Origin: Pilibacter termitis
GTDB taxonomy: Bacteria > Bacillota > Bacilli > Lactobacillales > Streptococcaceae
Assembly: GCF_900167335.1 (NCBI RefSeq)
Contig: NZ_FUXI01000009.1
Span: forward strand, 1 to 64,000
DNA: 64,000 bases
Direction: 5' to 3'
Shown: positions 27,034-39,300 of the stretch, piece after piece
Position numbering within the stretch: position 1 is the stretch's first letter
Layout: every line of letters begins with the position of its first letter
The notes under the pieces: generated by a model
Databases searched by the model: none
The model's input: only the letters and a program-made list of their open reading frames with translations
Told to the model about the DNA's origin: nothing
Position numbers and translations under genes: made by a program

Positions 27034-27891
27034 ATGAAACATATAGGAGCAATTGACGTTGGTGGGACAACGATAAAATATGGTGTGTGGACGGGTGAGC
27101 AACTTGTCGCAAAAGGAAATGTGCCAACACCAGACACGTTGGAAAGTTTTTATCAAAGTCTATCTACAATCGTAGAGAAAATGAAAGAGCAGTATTCTAT
27201 TGCTGCTCTTGGACTTTGCTTGCCGTCTGTTGTCAATAAAAAAACAGGATTTGCTGAGGGAATTTCTGTGTTGCCTTATCTTCATGGGTTCAATCTTCAC
27301 AAGGAACTAGAAAAACGTCTCGGTTTACCTATTTCCATGGAAAATGATGCCAATTGTGCCGCTCTTTGTGAACTGCAATTTGGTGTGGCGAAGGGAATGA
27401 AAAATGTATTATTTTTGATTTTAGGCACAGGTGTTGGCGGGACGGTGTTTTTAGACGGAAAACTTCAAAACGGTCAGCATTTGTTTGGCGGAGAATTTGG
27501 TTTTTTCCTTATGGAAAATGGACAACCTTTTTACGAAGTAGGCACAGCAATTGGCATGGCAAAACGTTACAATATGCGGAAAAGCACTCATTTGACAGGG
27601 GAAGAAGTATTTCAGCGTGCGTTTGAAGGAGATGAGGTAGCTATTGAGGAAAGTGATGTTTTCTTCACAAGCGTTGCGAAAGTGTTATTTAATCTTCAAT
27701 ATGCGTTTGATCCCGAGCTAATCGTATTAGGCGGCGGGGTTTCTCAAGCGAAATTTCTTCTATCAGAGCTTGACAAACGAATGGAGAGTATCATGGAAAC
27801 GGTCACCATTGCACCATTTAAACCACGTCTTGACGTTTGTCAATTCAAAAACGACGCCAATTTACTTGGGGCAATCAGTGATTTTTTATAA
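27034..27891 (+). CDS. ROK family sugar kinase 1
   Basis: This 285-aa protein begins directly after the GH1 stop. It has AIDVGGTTIKYGVW (ATP phosphate loop), ENDANCAALCELQFG and the ILGTGVGGTVFLDG catalytic region. The CxCGxxGCxE zinc cluster of NagC-type ROK proteins is absent, and so is the helix-turn-helix, so it is a kinase and not a repressor. It is closely similar to the next gene and clearly a tandem duplicate. It probably phosphorylates the sugar freed by GH1 or a HexNAc. Confidence 0.85.
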   Translation: MKHIGAIDVGGTTIKYGVWTGEQLVAKGNVPTPDTLESFYQSLSTIVEKMKEQYSIAALGLCLPSVVNKKTGFAEGISVLPYLHGFNLHKELEKRLGLPISMENDANCAALCELQFGVAKGMKNVLFLILGTGVGGTVFLDGKLQNGQHLFGGEFGFFLMENGQPFYEVGTAIGMAKRYNMRKSTHLTGEEVFQRAFEGDEVAIEESDVFFTSVAKVLFNLQYAFDPELIVLGGGVSQAKFLLSELDKRMESIMETVTIAPFKPRLDVCQFKNDANLLGAISDFL

Positions 27892-27917
27892 TTGCAAAAA
27901 GAAACGAGGAATGAACA

Positions 27918-28799
27918 TTGAAAAAAATAGCCTGTATTGATGTAGGTGGTACAAGTATTAAATATGCCGTATTCCAAAACGGACAATTATTTGAAAACGG
28001 AAGTTTTCCGACCCCGCAAACACTCGAAGAATACTATGAAAAGTTGTGCGAAGTAGTCGAAGAAATGAAAAAAGTTCACGGCATTGTTGGTGTGGCGATG
28101 AGTTCTCCTGGTGCAGTCAATAAAGAAAATGGTGTCATTGAAGGAGCAAGTGCCTTGCCATATATCCATGATTTTGATATTCACAGCGTGCTGAGTGACA
28201 AATTCGCTCTTCCATTGACGATTGAAAATGATGCCAATTGTGCTGCTTTGGCCGAGGTTAAATATGGTGTGGCGAAAAATCACCAAAACGTCCTTTTCAT
28301 CGTTCTTGGTACAGGTGTCGGAGGGAGCGTGATTGTTGACGGAAAAATTCACCACGGAAAACATTTATTTGGCGGAGAATTTGGCTTTATGCTCATGAGT
28401 GAAAACGAAACGTTCTCCTCACTTGGTACAGCGGTAAATATGGCAAGTCGCTACAACAAACGCATGAAAACCAACCTCTCAGGAAAAGAAGTGTTTGAGC
28501 GTGCATTTTCAGGAGACGTTATTGCTCAAGAAGAAGCAGAAGTGCTATTTTCAAATGTAGCCAAAGGAATCTTCAATCTCCAATACGCTTTTGACCCTGA
28601 GCTAGTCGTGTTAGGCGGCGGCATTTCCCAAGCAGAATTTCTCCTGCCAGAAATCGACAAACGAATGGACGAAATCATGAAAAAAGTAACAATCGCTCCA
28701 TTTAAACCAAAAGTTGTCAAATGTCATTTCTTAAATGATGCAAATTTAATCGGTGCAGCGAGTGATTTCTTGGCAGAATATGGAAATCTTTGTGATTGA
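27918..28799 (+). CDS. ROK family sugar kinase 2
   Basis: This 293-aa paralogue of the kinase at 27034 shares the same motifs (CIDVGGTSIKYAVF, ENDANCAALAEVKYGVAK, VLGTGVGGSVIVDG). The start is TTG at 27918, preceded by GAGGA. The ATG at 27911 is out of frame. Two kinases side by side suggest different sugars, for example mannose and GlcNAc. It is the last gene of the locus and is closed by a strong terminator. Confidence 0.85.
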   Translation: MKKIACIDVGGTSIKYAVFQNGQLFENGSFPTPQTLEEYYEKLCEVVEEMKKVHGIVGVAMSSPGAVNKENGVIEGASALPYIHDFDIHSVLSDKFALPLTIENDANCAALAEVKYGVAKNHQNVLFIVLGTGVGGSVIVDGKIHHGKHLFGGEFGFMLMSENETFSSLGTAVNMASRYNKRMKTNLSGKEVFERAFSGDVIAQEEAEVLFSNVAKGIFNLQYAFDPELVVLGGGISQAEFLLPEIDKRMDEIMKKVTIAPFKPKVVKCHFLNDANLIGAASDFLAEYGNLCD

Positions 28800-28805
28800 A
28801 TAGGT

Positions 28806-28845
28806 AAAAACGCATGAACCCTATTTTTGAGTTCATGCGTTTTTA
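28806..28845 (+). terminator. terminator of the glycan locus
   Basis: A perfect 14-bp stem, AAAAACGCATGAAC/GTTCATGCGTTTTT, is followed by A/T. It starts six bases after the last kinase gene. The symmetric A and T runs allow use from both strands, so the minus-strand TetR transcript may also end here. Confidence 0.9.
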
Positions 28846-28846
28846 T

Positions 28847-29385
28847 GAGTGCTGAAATCTGGTGGCTGTTCGCAACAGCACTGGAAACTGCGTTTCCAGC
28901 AAGTAAATGTTGTGGTTCACTGTTGCAGACTTCAAACCGCCCCTCTTTGCTTTTCTTTGTCTAGCTGCGAAGTGCTGAGGTCTGGTGGCTGTTCGCAGTG
29001 CCGCTCGAAACTTTAGTTTCGATGCTAGTCTTTCAAGAATCTTTGATTCTTAGAAAGACTGTATGCGAAACGAAGTGTAGTAGCAAGTAAACGGCACGGC
29101 TCACTGTTGCAGACTTCAAACCGCCCCACTTCGCTTTTCTTTGTCTAGCTGCGAGTGGCAGGAGTTTGGTCGCTGTTCGCAATGCCACCTGAAGCCCTGC
29201 TTCAGGCAAGTAAATGGCATGGCTCACTGCGACAAACTCCAAACCGCCCCTCTTTGCTTTTCTTTGTCTAGCTACGAGGGGCTGAAGTCTGGCAACTGTT
29301 CGCAACAGCACTGGAAACTGCGTTTCCAGCAAGTAAATGCTGTGGCTCACTGTTGCAGACTTCAAACCGCCCCTCTTCGCTTTTC
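28847..29385 (-). repeat. nested-hairpin repeat cluster E (4 units, minus orientation)
   Basis: Read on the minus strand the units are 29385-29263, 29262-29140, 29139-28956 (long form) and 28955-28847 (partly degraded). The first starts at the base after the TetR stop codon, so orientation follows the TetR gene, not the glycan operon. Stem variants include TCGC/GCGA with CCTGAAG/CTTCAGG (second unit) and CAAC/GTTG with CTGGAAAC/GTTTCCAG (first). Confidence 0.93.
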
Positions 29386-29955
29386 TTATGAAATGCAAAC
29401 GGGGTTTGGGTTTGCTAGGATAATTTTAATTACATCATTCATCATGTCAATTAGTTCCCCTTTTGTCGGTTTGTAAATGCCAGACGTTGTTAGTGTTGCA
29501 AGTCCTACTACGATAATCCATGTGCGAATGTGTAAGGCATCAATGTGTTGCTCGTCAATTCCTTTTCCTCGTGGGTGGTTTTTGATATAGGTACGATAAT
29601 GGTAAAAACTTTTCTCGAAAAGTAAATTTCCTGCACCGTTTTCCTCAATATACAACGCACGGAAAAGTTGCGGATTGGCATTTGCAAATTTGATACAGTT
29701 TAACGCAATGTCAATCAGCGGGTCACCTGTGATTTTTCTTGGAAAGACTTCGTCGAAAAGATACGTGAACAAGTCGTCCAAAACTGTGAAACGAAGTTCT
29801 TCCATGTTTTTGAACTCAAGATAAATCGGTTGCGTTGAAATGCCCATGTATTTTGCAATACTTCGTGCGGTGAAATTTGAAAATCCTTCTTTTTCGACAA
29901 TTTCTGTTGCAGCTTTTAAAATTTGTTCTCGTGTGTATACTTTTTTTCGTACCAT
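29386..29955 (-). CDS. TetR-family transcriptional regulator
   Basis: This 189-aa protein has an N-terminal helix-turn-helix: YTREQILKAATEIVEKEGFS, then FTARSIAKYMGISTQPIYLE at about 25-50. A divergent ligand-binding C-domain follows. I chose the start at 29955 because GGAGGGG lies 5 nt before it; a longer frame to 30030 lacks a site. It diverges from the giant surface protein gene at 30332, with a 376-base gap between them, and could regulate that gene, itself or the exporter. The ligand is unknown. Confidence 0.88.
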   Translation of the reverse strand: MVRKKVYTREQILKAATEIVEKEGFSNFTARSIAKYMGISTQPIYLEFKNMEELRFTVLDDLFTYLFDEVFPRKITGDPLIDIALNCIKFANANPQLFRALYIEENGAGNLLFEKSFYHYRTYIKNHPRGKGIDEQHIDALHIRTWIIVVGLATLTTSGIYKPTKGELIDMMNDVIKIILANPNPVCIS

Positions 29956-30331
29956 ATTTTCCCCTCCATTACCCGAAAATTTTGTTATTCTCTGATTTAT
30001 GATTTGCCTATGTAGACGTTTCATTTTCATTTATTCATATTCTATCATGTTTTTTTATGCTTGTCATTTGTTTCTTAGATACATTTGTATTAAATCTACG
30101 AAAAACATTATAAAAATATACCTACCTTTTAATAAAATTTTAAGAGCAAATATTTAATCTAAATAAGTGAGTATGTTAAAATAATATGTGAGAAATGGAT
30201 TTAAATTCAATTTTTACAGCGGTTTCAACTCGTTTTTTCTAGGGAAATAGAGAAAGGTTTTTTTCTTTAAAAACATCATTTATTGAAAGGTGTTTAGAAA
30301 TGCCTGTAAGTTTGAAGTAGAGGTGAATGGA
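29956..30331. promoter_or_regulatory. divergent intergenic region between tetR and the adhesin gene
   Basis: AT-rich, no ORF. For the plus strand, TTAATC (30154-30159) and TAAAAT (30177-30182) are 17 bp apart, which is a weak promoter candidate. I saw no convincing TetR-type palindrome. The adhesin start is preceded by TAGAGGTG. Confidence 0.35.
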
Positions 30332-33300
30332 ATGAATCGTACAAAAATCAAAAGAACAGAACCAGAATACAAAAAACGCTTTGTTTTAAAAAAGGTCAAA
30401 AAGCGTTGGGTTGTAACGGGATTAATTTTTGGGACAGTTGTGCCGAGCATGACGTTTATTGTGAAAATGGCGAATGCCGAGGATAATGATGTGGAGAATG
30501 TCACAAATGGCACCTCCTTATTTACCGACCCGCTCAAGAATTATGCCAAACCAAAAACGAATGCGTTAGGAATGATGCCGTTACTTACGAGTTTGACAAG
30601 TATTGAAAATGTTACAGATGCAGATGACTCAAATGGAACGAATGTAGGTCATGTAAAAAGCTATAAAAATGTAGATTTTCAATCGCAATTTACTTTATCT
30701 GGGGATAATGTCGGTACAGATCATAATGCCAATGCACAATATTTTCAACAACTCTACAACTCTACGAACACGGCTGCAATTTTAACACCGTCTTATATGG
30801 TGACTAATACCCCGACTAATAGAGCAAATCACTCGGGAGCGGTAGCATTCAATAAGCAAGTGGATATGACAAAAGATTGGTCAATGAATTTTGACTTTGA
30901 TTTGACAGGGTTAAACCATGGTACGACTGGGGTTGGTAATGGTACTTATATTCAAGGTGATTTTATCGGTTTAGTTCTCTCTCCTGCCTCTCCTTCTCAA
31001 TTAGGTTCTCTTGGGAGTGCGAGCGTCAAAAATTATGGCGGTGGTAGTTTAGGACTTTTAGGCAATGCGAACACGCTTTCGTTCGGTTTGGATTTTTATA
31101 ATAATAACGGGGATTCTAAAATGCCAAGTGGGTACAATGGTGACCCAAGCATTGCCAAGCCTTCCGGCGGTTTACTAAGCAAAGCTGACGGAAATCAATA
31201 CCTTGGTTTTCGTCAAACAGATGCAAACGGCAATTTACTCGCCTTCAACAACTTCCCGTCAGGAACAACGGTTACAGCAGGGGAATTGATTACTTCTATC
31301 AATGGGAATGTGGGGGCAACGGATAATCATAATAACTGGTTGCAAAACGATTATAACCAGCCACAGCTTGTCGCAAATGCAGTTGCTACTTGGACTGCCA
31401 GCACGAATACTTTATCCATTCAGATGAATGGCAAAACGTATAGTTACCAAAATCTAAATCTAGGCACGACCTCACTCTCTGTTGGGGTCATGGCAAGTGA
31501 CGGGGACGCATATACGCAAAAAGGAGCAACGCTTAATACTTTTAATTTAACACTTGGTACAGGAAAAACGGAAGTTGAATACCTCAATCAAAACGATATT
31601 GAACTTCGCAAGTCGACAGATTTCATCGCCAATACAGGAGACAAAATCGGGATTGCAGGTTTTGATGAAAATGGTGTAACGACAGCGACTCGTGATGTGG
31701 ATTACCAAGCACCAGCATTTCAAGGGTATCACTTGGCAAAAGCGACACCTGTTGAAGTGACGAGTGATACAATCAATGCAAATGGCACTGTTCTTGTTGG
31801 AAACACAATGACTTTGACGTATCAAGGCGACCAACAAAAAGCGACCTTGACGACACCAACAACGACAACGAATGGAGCACCTACTCCTGTCACCATTCCA
31901 AGTGGCGACCAAAATCTTCTAGGGTTTACAGGAGATGAGATTGAATTTGCGACCACTGATAGTGATTTGGCACAAGCAGGCTATACTTATACTGTTACAG
32001 CTCCTGACGGGCAAGTTTACAGCACATTGTCACAGGCTTTATCTGCTAATCCATATGATGACACAACGACATTTAGCACTTATGATACAAATGGAGTGGC
32101 AACGTACAATACAGACAGTACCCCACAAAATTTTGTTGTCAATTATACAGCGAAAAATGTAACTGTAAGCTACGGAATAATCAACCCAGACGGGTCAGTT
32201 GACACAAGTAAAACAAGTGAACTTGCAACGAACGACACACTCACACCTGCTCAGTTAACCATTGGGCAAAGTTTGACTTCGGCTTTGGCAGGAAATATCG
32301 GGACAAATCCTGACAGCGTGACTTCAACTTTCCAAAGTCAAAACATTCTTCCAAACGGTTATCATTTAACAGGAAATGTCTATTGGACAAAAGACGGCGG
32401 CACAACAAAAACCTCTCTTCCAACGAATGCTTTAACGGTGAATGATGTAGACACAAATTACCAAGGGGAAATTCTTTTTGAAGTGGCAAAAGATTTCCAA
32501 GAGGCAAATGTAACACTTAACTATAAAAATAACGCAGTACCAAGTAAAACGTTGACCCAGACAGGTGTGACGGGGGATAATTTTCTCTTTGACTTATCCA
32601 ATGTCATAGCTAGTGGCTACCATATGATTGGTGCAACGGATGCAAACAACAATGCTATGACCGTTCCATTTGGCTCAATTTCTGGCGTATTTGACAGCAC
32701 AAACAATTTGCGAACGCAAACAGATAGCTCTCCGCAAAATTATGTTATACAAGTAGACCCTGACATTCAGCAATTGAATGTGCGTTATAATTTCCCAGCA
32801 GGGCATGACTTGTCAAGTAGCCTAATAAACGAGCAAAAAATGCAAGTAGGGACCACAGGGAATACGTTTAGTGATATAAATATTCCAGTAATTGCAGGTT
32901 ATACTGCAACAATTACTTACCCAGACGGCTCTAAGCAAACAGACAATGTGATTAAAGGTATTACCGCAGACAATACAAGCAACGGGACAAGCCAAATTGA
33001 CAACGCACCGCAAAATGTAGTCGTGAATTACACTGCAAATGCGAGAAAAGTGACGGTGAATTATCACTATAACTCAAGTACGACAACGGATACGTTCACA
33101 CAGTCAAGTACAAATGTGCCTTACACGACAGACGGCACGTATGATGCAGTTGCGATTAACCAAATCAACGGCTACACCTCTTATGTATCGGTCAACGGCA
33201 GTACCCCTCAAGCTATGACAAGTGTATCAAGTGGAAGTTTTGACTCAAGTGATGTTGTGATAGATGTAACATACACACCTTGGCAAGCTACGGTAAATTA

Positions 33301-36300
33301 TTATACGCAACAGGTTGACAGTAGTGGAAATGCGATTGGAGCAATGACGAAGTTTATTAGTCAAACAGAATATGAACAATATAATTTCTACACATTTGCT
33401 GGGTTGACTTCGGCAGACCAAACGACGAAGTTGCAAGGAATCGCCATTCTTCCAAATGGTTATCACGTAGTCTCAGCTTATTGGAGTAACAAACCAGACG
33501 GTACAACGCAAGATATGACCCCTCCTTATCAGAAAAATTGGACGTGGGATGATATGACCAATACTGCCACAGGAGAATATTCTGCATCGATTGTTTACCA
33601 GTACACAAAAGATATTCAACAGGCGAATATCACGGTGACAGGAGCACCAAGTGGAAAAGGGGTCACCAACGGTCAAAATACGCTTGACGGCATGAATGGT
33701 AGTTCTTACACAGGCGTTACAGGTGGCACGCAAGTAGTCAGCGTACCGCAAATTAACGGCTATATCGCAAAAGTAACAGATACAAACAACAACGAAGTAA
33801 GTCTTAACAATAATCAATTTACGATTACTTATGACAATACAAATAACGGTGTCAACACAACAGATGCCACACCGCAAAATTACACGATTACCTACACGGC
33901 AAGAAGTGCCTCTGTTTTGGTGAATTATAACTATGCTACAAACGCAACAACCAACGTACTCGCAAGTTCATCTGTTGACACGACAGCGTTCACCGCACCA
34001 AGTTTGCCAAATAGCCTAGAGATTCAAACGCAAACAAATGGCACGTATTCGTTGAATGTGCCGAATGTGAATGGTTATACATGGACGATTACTGATAGCA
34101 ACGGCAATAGTTACACCAGTAGCAATCTGCCAAGTTCGTTTACAAGTGACGGTACGAATATTACTTATACCATTACTTACACACCAGAAAATGCTACGCA
34201 CGTTATTCATTATTATGAGGCGACGTATGACAATAGTGGCAATTACACCTTTACCACCAATACGGTAGCCAATATGCCTGCTCAAACATTTTCTGGAGCA
34301 GTCGGTGAGATTCAGTCATTTGCCGTGACAACTAGCAATATCTCTGTGCCAAATGGTTGGACACTTGACCCAATGAAAGCCTCTCTCAGTGCTTTGACAG
34401 GAGACAATGACAATTTAAACGGAGGCGACAGTGCCAAACGTTTGACCTTTACTCCGGGAGTAGTAGAGTATGCGATTTATCTCGCACGTGATATTCAAAG
34501 TGTCCAAGTGCAATTTGTCAACGATCCAAACAGTAGTAGTACTTTCTTCCAAGACGGACGAACAGGAGAAAATTATACGGTAGACACGAGCAAATATGCA
34601 AGAAGTGGCTATGATTATACGATTACAGATCCAAATGGAAATGTAGTGACAAGCATTACAGGAGTATATGATGACACAAACAATAACAATGCGACTAGCC
34701 CAATTTTGAACAATGGAGCAGGAGATATTAGTCCACAAGTTTATAAAGTCACTTATACCCCACAAACGCAACAAGCGATTTTGAAAACAGATAGCACAGA
34801 CCCTGCAAATAGTGGCGGAAAACTTTACCAAACAGCAAGTGGTGCAACAGGAAGTGATATTTCATTTGCGAATAGTGATGCAGACTTCATTCGCCAAGGG
34901 TATAACTACAATGTCACGGTGAGTTATCAAAATAGTAATGGCGATGTCATATCAAGCAACTATCCAACGCTTGCACAAGCTCTAGCGGCAAATGCAAAAT
35001 ACAATAATGACAACGTGCCAGCAGGTCAAACAGATAGCAATCCGCAAGTCTTTACGGTAAGCTATACGGCAAGCAGTCAAACAGCCATTTTGAAAACGGA
35101 TAGTAGCGACCCAACAGGAGCGAAAACTGTTGATACGAAAACAGGTTTGACAGGACAAGGGATTTCATTCTTGAAAACAGATAGCGATCTTGTGCGTGCT
35201 GGGTATTCTTATACAGTGAAAAGCCCGAATGGCACGAGTTATCCAACCTTGTCGGCAGCTCTTTTAGCTGACGGTGTGTATGACAATACAGATAATGGAA
35301 ACAATACGACAGATAGCTCGCCACAGCTCTTTACGGTAAGTTATACAGCCAATCCATTGACGGTAAATATCGAATACGTCTATGGTCAACCGAAAAACAC
35401 CACGGTGCCAATAGGTGACTTTGGCTCACAAAGTGTTCCAACGAAAGCAACAGGTGTAACAAACGGTACAACGTACACGACAGATATAAATAATACTGCG
35501 ACCAATATTTCTACACCAATCACTGTGCCAACGATTAGTGGCTATACGCCAAACGTAACGAGTGTGACACCGAAATTTACCGTAGATGACCAAGGAAACC
35601 CAACAGAGCCTACGATTACCGTAACGTACACGGCAAGTCCTGACACGGCAACGATTGATTATGTAGATGATAATGGCAACTCTCTTGTTGCTTATATTGG
35701 CAACAACCCAACGAGTACGAATGGTTATACGGACGGAGTGATTTTAAGCAATGCACCAAGTATTTCTGGTTATACACTGACAGGATATGAGTATAATGGA
35801 GTCAAATTTACAGGAACAACAGACTTGGATAAAGCAGTCTATACAGCAGGGGCTGACACCATTCAGTTTATCTACAAAGCAACACAGCAAGTAGTCAACA
35901 TCAACTACCTGTATAGCGACTCTGATAATTCACCGAAAAATGGTGTAATTCCAAGTGGCGATTTTGGTAGTCAAAGTGTCGTAACACAAGCTCAAGGTGA
36001 TACCAACACAACAGGAACAGTCGTTACGGTGCCAACGATTGAAGGATATACTGCAAGCGAAACAACTGTAACACCAGATTATCACATCGACAGCAACGGA
36101 GATTTGATCACACCTGAGATAAATGTCGTCTACACGGCAAATAGTCAAAATGCGAAGATTTCTTACAAAGTACCAACGTTTGATAGTAACGGTGTTCCAG
36201 ATATGAACAACTTAGTTGATGCAACTTCTGCACAAACAGGAGGTGCACCAACGACTGCAGTCGGAGTAACCGACCAAACGATTGGAGTCGTTGCACCAAC

Positions 36301-39300
36301 TATTGCAGGATATGACATCTACGCACAAACCGTAAACGGCACCCCTCAAGATATTAGTACAGCAACATTTACTGCACCAGACAATGCTGATGACGTGCTA
36401 GAAGTGATTTATGTGCCAAAACAACAAGTGGTGAATGTGCATTATGTTTACCAATTGCCTGCAAATTACACAGGTACTTATAACGGTGTTGCGTTGACTG
36501 CTTCGGACAATGGTAGACAAGTAGACGGTCTCGGTGTTCAACAAGTGGTGTCGTACAGTGACAGTATTCCAACTCCTGCACCTCTTCCAAGTGCTGTTGA
36601 AAACGGCTGGCAAGTAAGCCCAGCAACGCAAAAAATTGATTGGACAGTTGACCAAAACGGCAATCTGAAGAAAACAGATTACGTCTACTACATTTCGCCA
36701 CAAACGAATACCGTAAATATCCAGTATCTCGCACAAGACGGGTTTGACTTGATGAAATTAATCACAACGAACCCAATTCTTACGCAACAAGTAGAAACAG
36801 GAAGTACGTTTACAAATAGCGGAGCAATTCATATACCGGGGTATAGCTATGTGAATTACACCTATAATGGTGCAACAAACACAGCAACACCGCCAAACCC
36901 TATGCCTTACGTGGCAGGAGCAGATGTATTAAACATTAATTACACACCAAATGCACAGACAGTGGAAGTAGATTATATCTATGACCCTAATAGTGCCTCA
37001 AGTAAAGCAGGGCAAGTGGCAGCGTCAAGTGAAACGCAGACGAAAGTGTCAAATGCTACTGGAGATGTAATAAACGTCCCAACAATTAACGGCTACACAC
37101 CAAATGTAACAAGTGTAACCCCAAGTTTTGCCATTAAGTCAGACGGGACATTGGTTACACCAAAAATAACCGTAACGTATACGGCAAACCAAAACAATGT
37201 GGCAACCATTTCTTATGTAGATGACAAGGGCAATCCATTACAAAAAATGGCAACTGTGCCAGTTTCACTAACCGCAAGTGGTACAACCGACCAAGCCATT
37301 CAAACAAGTGGCGAAGTAACAATACCGGGATACACATTCGACCACATTGAATTTTATAACGCCTCAAGCAAAACCACGGAAAATCCTGCGACAACAGCAG
37401 ATTTGATTTTCAGCGGTGCAGGAGCTAGTATGGCGGACAATGTGAAGTATGTGTACAAGGCAGACCCACAAACAGTCAAAGTACATTACTTGTACTCTGG
37501 TGGTGGAAAAGACGGTCAAGATGCGTATCCAGAACTTGATTTGCCGGGAATAAGCAACCAAGCAGCAACCAATACCCCTGCTTTAGCAGAACCAGTAGGG
37601 TATCAACTTGTCAAAACAGGGCTTGATGCAACCAATAGTCAGCCTGTGGTTTGGACGGTTATCAATGGTCAACTTGTGACACCAGACATTTATTTCTACT
37701 ATCAAGCAAATGTAACCAAAGCAACGGTTGACTATGGTACGACTGCAACAGGTACAGATTTAGATGCTTATGTACCAACAGGTACAATTACAGGTGAAGT
37801 CAAAGGGCAAACGGACGCACCTATTCAGGCAAGTGGGGCAGTGGGGATTAATGGTTATACCTTTAAAGAAATGTTGGTCAACGGCACAAGTGTGGCGACA
37901 ACAACCGCTGCTGCAAACAGTGTTGTTGCACCATTTACACCAAATGGAACGGTATCAAGCGAAACCAATATCCACTACGTTTATGATGCCAATCCGCAAA
38001 AAGTAGTGGTGAAGTTTGTTGATGAAAATGGGAATGCAATTGTAGACAATACAGGTGTTGCAATAAGTGATGTAACCCTAACAGGTGCGACCAACCAAAC
38101 GATTGACTACTCAAGCATTACCAAAAATTACACAGGCTACACGATTGACACGGACGGTATGACGACTACCACGAACTATGACGCAAATGACAACATCGAC
38201 CAAGTGGTCTATATGATTTACAAACCAGTCGCTCAAAAAGTAAACGTGGAATTTGTTGATAAAAATGGCATTGTCATACCAAACACGACAACGCAAACTT
38301 TGACAGGTGTAAGTAATGGCTTGATTGACTACTCTTCGATAAGTACAACTGTTGCGGGTTATACGCTTGTTACGGACGGACGAAATCAAACGCCAAACTA
38401 CGACACAGACCCAAGCGTTGACCAAACGGTTCAGCTTGTTTACCAAGCCAACCAACAGCAAGTAGTGGTGAATTTTAAAGTCAGCCGTGACGGAGGAGCA
38501 ACTTGGAGCAACCTAGCAAACCCTGCGACACTTTCAGGAGATTCTAATAGTGTAATTGATTATTCTAAATTGCAAAGTGCGTATTCTGGGTATAAGTTAA
38601 TTAATAACAGCCAACAAACGAGCACGACCAACTTTGATACAAAAGACGGTGTAAATCAGACGGTTACACTCTACTATGCCCCACTGGAGCAAGTGGCGAT
38701 TTTACAAACAGATGAGACTGACCCAAGTGGCAAGCAAGTCATTGCAAGCACAACAGGAGGCTATTCATTTGGTCAACTCAGTTTTGCAACTGGTACAGAT
38801 ACTTTACTCGCACGTAAAGGTTTCACGTATAAAGTTTACGGTCCAGACGGTACTTGGTATGACAGTTTCCAAGCGGCAATTGCAGCAAATGCAAATTATG
38901 ACGGCACACCAAGTAATCTCAATGCGATTACGACAACCATTCCGCCAGTCAAAAGATTTGCACGCAGTGTAACGCCAAATAACCCAACGATTGACCCGAG
39001 CAATCCGACAGCTTATCAAGGAGACGATTCGCCACAAGTATTTACGGCAAGCTACACTCCAATGGCAGAAAGCATGATCGTAGAAACAACCAACGACCCA
39101 GCAGGAAACAAGGTATATCAAGCGGTAAGTGGTGTGACAGGAGTGGACGAAAATGGAAATCCAATTCCGTCAAGTTCACCAGCTTACCAAAGTGATATGA
39201 CACTTTCACAAGTGCCAAACGTAAGTGGTTTTTACAATCTAAATGTCGTAGACACTCAAGCACAGACGACATCGTCAGGTTTGCCAAACTTAGCAAGAGC

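Noticed and set aside
29033-29476. open frames inside repeat cluster E on both strands
   Set aside because: They translate the repeats themselves (similar peptides such as SYEGLKSGNCSQ appear at every cluster). Hairpin DNA lacking stops explains them.
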